35,189 nt of DNA, taken from positions 1 through 35,189 of IMG/VR virus record IMGVR_UViG_3300003635_000013. One strand, given 5' to 3'. The translations under genes were made by a program, and so were the position numbers. Numbering within the stretch: the stretch's first letter is position 1; every line of letters starts with the position of its first letter. The stretch is from a virus. Of this stretch, positions 22,121 through 29,529 are shown one piece after another. Under the pieces are notes generated by a model that saw only the letters and a program-made list of their open reading frames with translations, did not search any database and was not told the origin of the DNA.

Positions 22121-22468
22121 ATGACTTCCGCATTTACTGACGCTCGGGTTGCTATCTCAGGACTTGCAGCAACCAATGCTGCACTTGAGGCAGCGAAACC
22201 CGATGCAAACGCTGAGTGGATTGTCGGAACTGATGTAGAATATTCAGTCTACGTCGAGTTCGGCACGTCGGAGCAACAGGCACAGCCATATCTCCGGCCT
22301 GCACTCAGACAAGCAATGCGTGAAGCAGACACATTTTCTGGAGATGCAGACAACGTTGACGAACTGGTTGCATTGATTGCACAACGCACAAAAGAGCTTG
22401 CGAAGGATAGAGCGCCTGTTGATACAGGACGCCTTCGTAACTCTATTTCAGCGGAGGAGGTAGAATGA
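22121..22468 (+). CDS. HK97 gp10-like neck/tail completion protein
   Basis: 115 residues from the ATG at 22121. Two hallmark blocks: YSVYVEFGTSEQQAQPYLRP and RAPVDTGRLRNSI (in this copy the second lies near the C terminus, a circularly shifted order relative to many homologues, where the DTG block comes first). Contacts the connector and the tail terminator. The following gene starts within its stop codon (ATGA). Confidence 0.87.
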   Translation: MTSAFTDARVAISGLAATNAALEAAKPDANAEWIVGTDVEYSVYVEFGTSEQQAQPYLRPALRQAMREADTFSGDADNVDELVALIAQRTKELAKDRAPVDTGRLRNSISAEEVE

Positions 22469-22851
22469 AAGATACCCTATCACGGACAATGAACACAGCG
22501 CGGCGTGTGTTCGACAGCTTCACCTCACAGGTGACAGTTGTTCAGTATACATACGACGACACTGCTGGTAGTAACGAGTACGCTGATGGGGACTGGGTTG
22601 AAAGCAACGAACTTGCTGAAGCAACTATCCGCGAGGCATCTGATGATTACACGAAGGATGCTGCTGGTTCCGACACAGAGTACGATGTGAACGTGTTTGT
22701 GGACCCATCCGAGGTGACGGTTACACTCGGCCAAGGTGACAATGAACGCGCCACAGAGTTCGTAGAAGACTCTACAGGACGAACCTATAAGGCTGTTGCA
22801 ATCTATGATGAATCGTCTCTGTACCGAGTTGCGTGTGTGGAGGTAGAATAA
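22465..22851 (+). CDS. Head closure / head-tail joining protein
   Basis: 128 residues with a GGAGGAGGT ribosome site inside the previous gene. After a helical start (MKDTLSRTMNTARRVFDSFT) it is mainly beta: QVTVVQYTYDDTAGSNEYAD, NVFVDPSEVTVTLGQGDNER, FVEDSTGRTYKAVAIYDESS, compatible with gp16/FII-type stopper proteins that plug the connector after packaging. Assigned mostly by gene order. Confidence 0.7.
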   Translation: MKDTLSRTMNTARRVFDSFTSQVTVVQYTYDDTAGSNEYADGDWVESNELAEATIREASDDYTKDAAGSDTEYDVNVFVDPSEVTVTLGQGDNERATEFVEDSTGRTYKAVAIYDESSLYRVACVEVE

Positions 22852-23333
22852 TGGTACGTCAAATTGATGACATTCGCCTGCTGGTTCGAAACCTTCTCAG
22901 GACAGAGTGGGACAACAGTTCACTTGTTATCTCACTATCTGATACTGATATTCATACTGGCTGGTACGATGATGGCAAGGGCTACCCGCAAGTCACCGTT
23001 ACCAATCCAGAAGAAGGTATCTTAGCAGGCGGTGAATCCGGTGTGACAGGCATCAAAGGTTCCGGTGATGGGTACGTCCAGCATCGCAATGGAACCGTTT
23101 TGGTGAACTGTTGGGCCGGTTCTCGTGCCGACTATGACGCAGCAGGTGAAGTCGAACTTCAAGCACAAGCAATGGGTGATGAAGTCGATGATATACTGTA
23201 CGAGAATATCCACGCACTCTCCGGTGTAGATTCAATCACTGTCACGAGCCGTTCTCGGATTGTTGACACTGATGAAGAACCATCGGAGTACCGTGTTCAA
23301 CTCGAACTAACATTTAACTGGACAAAAGATTAA
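22851..23333 (+). CDS. Tail terminator / tail completion protein
   Basis: 160 residues from the ATG at 22851, sharing one base with the previous stop (TAATG) and preceded by GGAGGT. Layout: N-terminal helix (IDDIRLLVRNLLRTEWDNSS), strand YPQVTVTNPEE, then strands and a helix (VELQAQAMGDEVDDILYENI) and a final strand YRVQLELTFNW. This is the order expected of gpU/gp17-type tail terminators, which cap the tail tube. Family by layout and position. Confidence 0.72.
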   Translation: MVRQIDDIRLLVRNLLRTEWDNSSLVISLSDTDIHTGWYDDGKGYPQVTVTNPEEGILAGGESGVTGIKGSGDGYVQHRNGTVLVNCWAGSRADYDAAGEVELQAQAMGDEVDDILYENIHALSGVDSITVTSRSRIVDTDEEPSEYRVQLELTFNWTKD

Positions 23334-23350
23334 TATAGAGGTTTACAATT

Positions 23351-24550
23351 ATGGCAAATCAAGCTACACAGGCTGACAGTGGGATTACGAACCACCGTGT
23401 AGAGTTCGTTCGAGAGACTTCCGTTTGTGAAACACCATCGGACCCGTCGTGGAACGTATTCTCGGACAATCTCGACACGGCACTCATTGTTAGCTCTGAC
23501 GCACAAGTTGAATCGCAGCGCGGAGTCGGTGACGTGAACGTCCAGAACTTCTTTGCTGGTCCAGAGGACCACACTGCAAGTATCGACTATCACTTGCAGA
23601 AGTTCTTCGTTGATGGGAGCGGAAACCCCCTCGACGCATCTGGTGACGCAATCGTCCGTGGCTCTGATAACGAAGTACCGAACACTCACACTGTCGTTGA
23701 CAGAGTGGACCACGGTGACACGAGAGTGTACCGCGTCCTGAAGGGTGGCTATCCGAACATCGGTGACGTTTCCGGGGACCCGTCCTCGGGAATGCCGATT
23801 ATGCTCTCGCTTGAGTACGAGGCAAAGAAGATTCGCTCGTACAAGCTAAACCAGCCTGACGGAACGACACTCACCGTCAAGTCCACTGACTCGTCCGACA
23901 CGTCTCCGTCTGTCTACTTTGAATCTGACAATGCAAACACTACTGACGACGTGCAGCTTAACGGAACGACTGAAGTAACCACAACCGAAAGCTTCTCCAG
24001 CCTCGACGCTGTAGAGCTTGACGCTGAGACAACTGGCGACGTTGTTGTTACTGACGGCTCCGGTAACGACATTATCACCATCCGTGGTGCAGACTACTAC
24101 GATGGTGTCGAGGGAGACTTGGGGATTCCCCGACTCGGTTCCGGTTCCCACGCTGGTTCCATCGGCTCCAGCTACGAAATCTTCCTTGACGACGACGTTA
24201 CCCGTGGCGGAAACAGTCTTGCCGCAGAAATTCGCTCCGCTTCCTTTAGCGTGAGCAACAACTACGACAAGACTGGTGTTGCTGGTACGAAGCAACAGGC
24301 TATCCACGAGGGTGTACAAGACGTTGAGCTTTCGGCAACTGTTGCCGGTGACTTCGAGGAACACTCGTCTATCGAGGAACACCTCGCAGCCAAGGAACTT
24401 GACGTTGTGTGGACGCTCTCCGGTGGGACAGTTACCCTTTCGGGTGCTGCACTCACTGACTTGGGTGACGTAGGCCCATCTGCTGGTGACGTTATCTCTA
24501 CACAGGAGAACACGTTCACCGCTGGTGACGTGTCTGTGTCGAGTAACTAA
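23351..24550 (+). CDS. Major tail tube protein
   Basis: 399 residues, larger than most tube proteins. The first part (HRVEFVRETSVCETPSDPSW, GRGVGDVNVQ-like VESQRGVGDVNVQNFFAGPE) and last part (AAEIRSASFSVSNNYDKTGV, GVQDVELSATVAGDFEEHSS) fit the beta-barrel of tail tube proteins; residues about 165-260 (TLTVKSTDSSDTSPSVYFES and on) look like an inserted Ig-like surface domain. GAGGT precedes the start. Position between tail terminator and chaperones is canonical. Followed by a T-rich terminator. Confidence 0.83.
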   Translation: MANQATQADSGITNHRVEFVRETSVCETPSDPSWNVFSDNLDTALIVSSDAQVESQRGVGDVNVQNFFAGPEDHTASIDYHLQKFFVDGSGNPLDASGDAIVRGSDNEVPNTHTVVDRVDHGDTRVYRVLKGGYPNIGDVSGDPSSGMPIMLSLEYEAKKIRSYKLNQPDGTTLTVKSTDSSDTSPSVYFESDNANTTDDVQLNGTTEVTTTESFSSLDAVELDAETTGDVVVTDGSGNDIITIRGADYYDGVEGDLGIPRLGSGSHAGSIGSSYEIFLDDDVTRGGNSLAAEIRSASFSVSNNYDKTGVAGTKQQAIHEGVQDVELSATVAGDFEEHSSIEEHLAAKELDVVWTLSGGTVTLSGAALTDLGDVGPSAGDVISTQENTFTAGDVSVSSN

Positions 24551-24585
24551 CGACACTTGACTCGGATTATTGAACATCCGTAAAC

Positions 24586-24600
24586 TTTTTATTCTTTTTG
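24586..24600 (+). terminator. Oligo-T terminator after the tail tube gene
   Basis: CTTTTTATTCTTTTTG with two T5 runs, ending the head-tail transcript. The GTGAACACACGCG motif follows directly at 24603, as at 4807. Confidence 0.6.
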
Positions 24601-24775
24601 TGGTGAACACACGCGCCCCCTTAGCAGCAGCACCACACAGCCAGACTACCACTTTACCTTCTGTAGACTTCTCTTTAACAATATATTGTGCTGTACTTGT
24701 AGAGGAGGAGTGTGTTTACCCCCTATAGTATAGTGTATTCAACAAGGAGCTTCAGATACACTCTACAAAGTATAT

Positions 24776-24799
24776 CTTTTTACTGTTATTTTTTTACAG
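24776..24799 (-). repeat. 24-base inverted repeat partner of 5481-5504
   Basis: CTTTTTACTGTTATTTTTTT followed by ACAG is the exact reverse complement of 5481-5504. Its T7 run could also end transcription on the plus strand. Confidence 0.85.
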
Positions 24800-24863
24800 A
24801 AGTTTGACAAGACGCCTGTTCCCATCTCGACTGAGCTATCCGAGCTTCCCCAACAAGCGACAG

Positions 24864-24980
24864 TCGATTCTAAGCAGCCTCACAGCTTCGCTCAGAGCGT
24901 CCACAGTCTGGCGAGGGGTATGTATCCTCTTGCCTCAGAAATCGCTCTGAGCGCTGCTCAGCGGCTCACAGTATGCCGCC
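24864..24980 (+). repeat. R element, copy 5 (long form)
   Basis: TCGATTCTAAGCAGCCTCAC through GCGGCTCACAGTATGCCGCC, aligned along its whole length with 5891-6010. The hairpin CTGAGC-GCT-GCTCAG replaces CTGAG-CGCCT-CTCAG; stem sequences are kept while loops differ. Confidence 0.8.
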
Positions 24981-25020
24981 ACTTCTGCAACCCACCCGGC
25001 AGGTGTGAAGTACCCTTGGG

Positions 25021-25092
25021 TGACGGTAAACTTTATAAATGTCCAGTTTTACCGAAACCTATAACTATCTCGGGTTGACGCAACCTTTATAA
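25021..25092 (+). promoter_or_regulatory. Tail-gene promoters, including virus-type promoter 11
   Basis: TCTCG 25068-25072, N7, GCAAC 25080-25084, CTTTATAA. About 55 bases upstream lies a conventional-looking TATA (AAACTTTATAAATG, 25028-25041), and CCGAAACC precedes the TCTCG element. Drives the tail operon starting at 25167. Confidence 0.72.
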
Positions 25093-25166
25093 GCCCCGAA
25101 CCAAAAGACATAAGTAGAAGCTGATAACATATCAGCGATGCGCTTGACACAGAGCGAGGTTTTACT

Positions 25167-25610
25167 ATGACAGAACAAGAACCAGAAGAACTCGAAATTG
25201 CAGAACCAGAAGACTTCTTCGTAGAGCGGGATAGTGATGGCAACCTTCAGCCTGTCACACAGAAACTTCCCGGCGTTGAACAACACATTCGTGTCATTCC
25301 AATGACAATGGGTGACGTGAATGAGTACGGACTCAACGAGGGAATGGATATTGACGAAGAAGACGTTGCAGACATTCTGAACAATCACTGGGCTGATGTG
25401 AAGGAGCGCGACGGCTACGAGATTACGCCTGAGATGGTTGAAGACGATACGATTGGCTTTGGCCGTGACGCACTCATTCAGTCTATCCTTCGTGCATCTG
25501 GATACGATATGCAGAACGCACTCAATATGGAGCAGTTCGAGATGCTCGCAGATATGGACGAGGGAAAGTTCGAAAAAGTGATGCAACTGGCGGAACGTCA
25601 AAGCCAGTAG
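25167..25610 (+). CDS. Tail assembly chaperone G
   Basis: 147 residues. Acidic N terminus, then VTQKLPGVEQHIRVIPMTMG, DIDEEDVADILNNHWADVKE and FGRDALIQSILRASGYDMQN, ending in a charged helix. Size, acidity and place directly before the tape measure identify it as the lambda G-type chaperone that coats the tape measure during tail assembly. The end of the gene carries a GGGAAAG slippery heptamer (25562-25568) for producing the G-T fusion. Confidence 0.83.
   Translation: MTEQEPEELEIAEPEDFFVERDSDGNLQPVTQKLPGVEQHIRVIPMTMGDVNEYGLNEGMDIDEEDVADILNNHWADVKERDGYEITPEMVEDDTIGFGRDALIQSILRASGYDMQNALNMEQFEMLADMDEGKFEKVMQLAERQSQ
25562..25568 (+). promoter_or_regulatory. -1 ribosomal frameshift site GGGAAAG
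   Basis: G-GGA-AAG is in the correct phase of gene G: GGA at 25563 and AAG at 25566 are zero-frame codons. After a one-base backward slip the -1 frame is open from 25568 to the stop at 25879. It is the same heptamer used by lambda G-GT. Confidence 0.78.
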
Positions 25611-25879
25611 AGGTACAGAAGAGTCAATTAATTGCGAACTTACACGACGACGGATACACGTTCTTCGGTGACTCCTCGATGTACCGGCTGACGATTCCTG
25701 AACTACGAATGCTTCAGGAAGGGAAGTATCAGAACCAGCAGGAGAAGAAGCGCCAACGCCGGGCCAAGCAGAAATCGTCCGGTGACACCGACACAGTGAG
25801 TGAATCGAGGATGGAGCTTGAACGAGAACGTGACAAAAACGATAAGCAGTTCGTCAAGGAACTGGCGAGCCAGAACTAA
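25569..25879 (+). CDS. Tail assembly chaperone T part (made by -1 frameshift)
   Basis: The -1 frame after the slip has no stop until 25879 and adds 103 residues to the first 134 of G, a 237-residue G-T fusion. The T part includes VEVQKSQLIANLHDDGYTFF and SSMYRLTIPELRMLQEGKYQ and then a basic, Gln/Lys/Arg-rich stretch (EKKRQRRAKQK), typical for GT C-terminal parts. An ATG at 25679 exists but lacks a good ribosome site and would miss half the domain, so frameshifting is favoured over independent translation. Confidence 0.78.
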
Positions 25880-25900
25880 GCGTTTATAGCGAGGTAGAAT

Positions 25901-28900
25901 ATGAGTTTTACACCAAGTGGCGGAAATGAGATGGAAATTACCATTTCTGCTGAGGACAACGCCTCTGAAGATATTAATGATGTTCAGGGTAGTCTCAGTG
26001 GGATGCGTACAGCAGCGGCAGCAGCAGGTGCAGCAATGGCTGGTATCGGTGTCGGTGGCCTTGCAGTGGCAACACAGGCTGCTGCTGACTTCGAAAGTGC
26101 AATGGTTGAAGTGGAAAAGGTTACATCCGAAGCCACTGCTGATGCACTGAACGAAGACATTCGACAGATGGCTGAGAATATTCCGATGGCTCAGTCTGAG
26201 CTTGCAAATCTTGCAGCACAGGCTGGCCGGTTCGGTATTGAGGGGCCTGAAAATATCCGTGAGTTTACAGAAACCACGGCAATGATGGCAACCGCCACAG
26301 AACTCAACGCACAGGAAGCTGGTGAGTCTCTTTCCCGGCTTGCTGAACTGACAAATACGCCTGTCAGTGAAATGGAAAACCTCGGTAGCTCCATCAACTC
26401 TCTTTCCAACAACTTCGCAACATCCTCACAAGAGATTGTTGACGCGATGCTCCGTGCATCCGGTTCGATGAGTCAGCTTGGACTCAACCAGCGTCAGATT
26501 GCTGGTATGTCGGCTGCACTGAACGAAGTGTCCGAGTCCTCGCAGCGTGCTGGTACTCGTCTTCGTCGCCTCTCACAAGAGGTTATGAATCCGTCGAACG
26601 TCAGTGACTTCGCCAGCGCACTCGGAATGACAGAGGAAGAGTTCCGAACGATGCGTGAAGAGAACCCGAACGAGCTTCTGCTTACGATGGCAGAAGCAAT
26701 GCAGGAGGGTGGCGAAGAGGCTGACGCACTTCGGACAACGCTCTCTACAACGAGCCGACAGGCCCTTGCAGGACTCTCACAGAACCTCGACGGGACTCGA
26801 CAGGCACTTGAGCGCTCGAACGAGTCCTACGCCGAGGCAAGTTCACTTCAGGAAGAGTACAACGCACAGACTGACACATTCAACAGTCAAATGCAACTCC
26901 TCAAGAATCGTCTCAACAACGTGGCGATTGTGATGGGTAATCAGCTACTCCCAGTAATCCTCGAAATAGTGAACACAGCGATTCTGCCTGCTGTTGAAGC
27001 GTTCGCAGACTTGAACGAGGCAACAAACGGAATGGCTGGTGTTGCGCTGTTCGCAGGAACAGCAATCACCGGACTCGTAACTGCACTCGCAGCAATTGCA
27101 CCAGTTATCACAGGAACCGTGCTGCCTGCGTTGGGCAGTGTCGCCGCTGTGTTAACTGGCCCAGTGGGTATTGCAATCGCTGGAACGGCTGCCGCAGTTG
27201 CAGGATTGTGGTATGCGTGGGAAAACAACCTCGGTGGTATCAGAGACTTTACACGTTCTGTGATGAATCGTGTACAGCAACTCTTCACGCTTACCGATAA
27301 TGAGGCGTCTGCACTCGGTGATGCTGTTGACAGCTTGGAAAATACGTTTGCTGGTGCGATGAGTGCCATCCGAGGTGTCGTTAGCTTTACTGTTGAGCGG
27401 CTACTGATTCCGCTTGCAGAAGAGCTACTTCGCATCTACGAGCTTCACTTCGAGCAAATGTTTAGTGAAGTGGCACGAACCCTTGACGCCATCAACAGCC
27501 ACATCCAGACAATTGCTGGACATATTGAGACGTTCTGGAACCGACACGGCGAGCAGATTATGGCAATCACGGAAGCCGTGTGGGGATTCATTGAACTCAC
27601 AATCGGAACAGCACTCGACGCAATTCTGTCAACCATCCGTGTTATCCTCGCACTTATTCGAGGTGACTGGGATGGAGCAATGGACATTATCTGGAACTTC
27701 ACACAGCGAACCTTTAACCGTATCGTTGACTTTATCGGCGGTGCGTTCCTTGAAGGACTTCGTGGCGTGTTGGACCTCGTGTTCGGACTGATTGCTGACG
27801 TGTTCCGTGGAATCTACAACTTCCTCATCGGTGGTTCTATCGTTCCACGGACGTTTAATGCAATCCTGAACTTCCTCAGAAACGTGTTCTATAACACACT
27901 TCAGACAATCTTCAACAACATTGTCAGTTTCATTCGAGGAACGTTCCAGACGATTGAGCGAATCGTCACTGGCTCGTGGAATGCTATCAATCAGACGACT
28001 CGTAGTGTCCTGAATGGCGTCAAGCAGTTCATCCGTTCCACGTTCAACACGATTGCAGGATTCACGACTCGCATCTGGAACGGTATCGAACGGACGATTG
28101 ATAACACAGTCAGTGCAATTGACAACACTGTCTCAAGTGGAGTGAACACAGTCCGGCGCACAGTAAGCAGCACCTTCAACACTGTTGACAGGAACGTGAC
28201 GAATATCTGGAACGGTATTGAGAACACTGTTGACAATGCCGCAAGTGGCATCGAGAACAGTGTTGATAACGCTGTGAATGGTGTCGAGAGTACTGTTCGA
28301 AGTGTGTTCAACTCTGTTGACAGCTTCGTTGATACGACGTGGAATGGCATCGGGGACCACATTACTGAGCCGGTGAGTGGTGCTGCTGATAGTATTGCAA
28401 GCACCGTCTCCGACTTCCGTAATGCAGCCGGTGACATTGCTGACGCAATTGTCGATTCCTTTACCGGACTACCGGGCGACATTGCTGACGAGATTGGAAG
28501 CCTCGGTGACGAGCTAATGGGCGTCTTCGAGGATGCTGCTCAGGATGCAATAGACGCCTTCAACGACATTATGCCCGATGCAATCCACCTTCCAAACGTC
28601 GAAGTTCCGTCTCACGACATTGACGTACCACGAGTTTCAGTCGGCCTTCCGAGTGAGCTTGGTGGTGGAAGTGTTGGTGTCGGTGGTGGTGACTTCCTGA
28701 GCGAAGGGCAACTCTTGAACCTCGGAGATGGCCCCGGTTACGATATACCGGAGCTTGCAACAGGTGGAATTGCACTCGATGATACCATCGCACGAATTGG
28801 TGAAGCAGGAGAGTCCGAGGCAGTTGTGCCGCTCGATAGGCTGTCCAGTATGCTCGACACGACGTTTGCTGCTGGTGCGAGTGCAATGCAACCCCGTCCA

Positions 28901-29056
28901 ACTGGAGCCACGCAAAGCGGCTCTCAGGACGGCACAATGGAAGTCAAGCTACGAGTCGAAGGTGACGACGAGCTTACACGGCTTATCCGAGAGAACGCTG
29001 AAGTTGTCGTACAGGAAAATGAAGACAACAAGCAAAACAGAATACAGAGGTTGTAA
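25901..29056 (+). CDS. Tape measure protein
   Basis: 1051 residues with a GAGGT site. Residues 30-350 are the TP901/PhageMin tape measure core (GGLAVATQAAADFESAMVEV, NIPMAQSELANLAAQAGRFG, LNQRQIAGMSAALNEVSESS). A hydrophobic segment at about 375-440 (GVALFAGTAITGLVTALAAI and on) may insert into the host membrane. Residues 560-830 are helical repeats around WNGIE-x-T(V/I)DN (also seen as RIWNGIERTIDN and NIWNGIENTVDN). At about 1.5 angstrom per residue the tail would be near 155 nm. Followed two bases later by the distal tail gene. Confidence 0.93.
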   Translation: MSFTPSGGNEMEITISAEDNASEDINDVQGSLSGMRTAAAAAGAAMAGIGVGGLAVATQAAADFESAMVEVEKVTSEATADALNEDIRQMAENIPMAQSELANLAAQAGRFGIEGPENIREFTETTAMMATATELNAQEAGESLSRLAELTNTPVSEMENLGSSINSLSNNFATSSQEIVDAMLRASGSMSQLGLNQRQIAGMSAALNEVSESSQRAGTRLRRLSQEVMNPSNVSDFASALGMTEEEFRTMREENPNELLLTMAEAMQEGGEEADALRTTLSTTSRQALAGLSQNLDGTRQALERSNESYAEASSLQEEYNAQTDTFNSQMQLLKNRLNNVAIVMGNQLLPVILEIVNTAILPAVEAFADLNEATNGMAGVALFAGTAITGLVTALAAIAPVITGTVLPALGSVAAVLTGPVGIAIAGTAAAVAGLWYAWENNLGGIRDFTRSVMNRVQQLFTLTDNEASALGDAVDSLENTFAGAMSAIRGVVSFTVERLLIPLAEELLRIYELHFEQMFSEVARTLDAINSHIQTIAGHIETFWNRHGEQIMAITEAVWGFIELTIGTALDAILSTIRVILALIRGDWDGAMDIIWNFTQRTFNRIVDFIGGAFLEGLRGVLDLVFGLIADVFRGIYNFLIGGSIVPRTFNAILNFLRNVFYNTLQTIFNNIVSFIRGTFQTIERIVTGSWNAINQTTRSVLNGVKQFIRSTFNTIAGFTTRIWNGIERTIDNTVSAIDNTVSSGVNTVRRTVSSTFNTVDRNVTNIWNGIENTVDNAASGIENSVDNAVNGVESTVRSVFNSVDSFVDTTWNGIGDHITEPVSGAADSIASTVSDFRNAAGDIADAIVDSFTGLPGDIADEIGSLGDELMGVFEDAAQDAIDAFNDIMPDAIHLPNVEVPSHDIDVPRVSVGLPSELGGGSVGVGGGDFLSEGQLLNLGDGPGYDIPELATGGIALDDTIARIGEAGESEAVVPLDRLSSMLDTTFAAGASAMQPRPTGATQSGSQDGTMEVKLRVEGDDELTRLIRENAEVVVQENEDNKQNRIQRL

Positions 29057-29058
29057 AT

Positions 29059-29529
29059 ATGAGTGATACGACGTGGAATTTGACTGATGATGCGACAACA
29101 TATACGTTCGATGGAGCAGAGTCAGATGTGGGTAACGTTACAGTTGGGGAAGAGTTTTCCGTAACACTTTTCCTTGAGCCGGGTGGTGAATCCGGTGGAC
29201 ACCTAACAGTGTACAATACATTTAACGGAGACTACAATAGATACTTGAACGACAAGGCACTTGACTATGGACTTGACTATGAAGGGGAGCCGTGGTATCG
29301 GTACACACTGCACCCAAATGCAACAATCAACTCCTACCTCTTCAAAGTTGAGCCAAGTGCCGGAGTAGAAAAAGGAACAAGCTTTTGGGGGCTTTTAACA
29401 AATGTAGAAGATGAGAGTCGCTTGGTTGGTGCTGGAGAACAACTTTCAATGACATTTTACGTACTCGCAGAAAGCGATGAATATTCAACACGAACAGACG
29501 TACAGAATGCACTTCGGGGTGACTTATAA
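29059..29529 (+). CDS. Distal tail / minor tail protein (156 aa)
   Basis: 156 residues, beta-rich: TYTFDGAESDVGNVTVGEEF, VTLFLEPGGESGGHLTVYNT and aromatic-rich YEGEPWYRYTLHPNATINSY. Directly after the tape measure, where Dit-like or hub proteins are coded. It shares its last base with the next start (TAATG). Family not recognised from sequence; role from position. Confidence 0.65.
   Translation: MSDTTWNLTDDATTYTFDGAESDVGNVTVGEEFSVTLFLEPGGESGGHLTVYNTFNGDYNRYLNDKALDYGLDYEGEPWYRYTLHPNATINSYLFKVEPSAGVEKGTSFWGLLTNVEDESRLVGAGEQLSMTFYVLAESDEYSTRTDVQNALRGDL

Larger units (their letters stand above)
24601..25020. other. Second non-coding block (shares repeats with origin region)
   Basis: About 420 gene-free bases in the middle of the late genes. 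In order: GTGAACACACGCG (24603); a GTGTTTACCCCCTATAG stretch and CTCTACAAAGTATATC matching 5659-5704; the 24-base inverted partner of 5481-5504; and an R element. It looks like a partial duplicate of the origin-side region, lacking the ORB-like repeats. Confidence 0.7.

Noticed and set aside
23846-24652. Long minus-strand ORF opposite the tail tube gene (268 codons)
   Set aside because: It lies opposite a well-supported gene, has the non-acidic composition of a reverse-frame shadow and crosses the terminator region.
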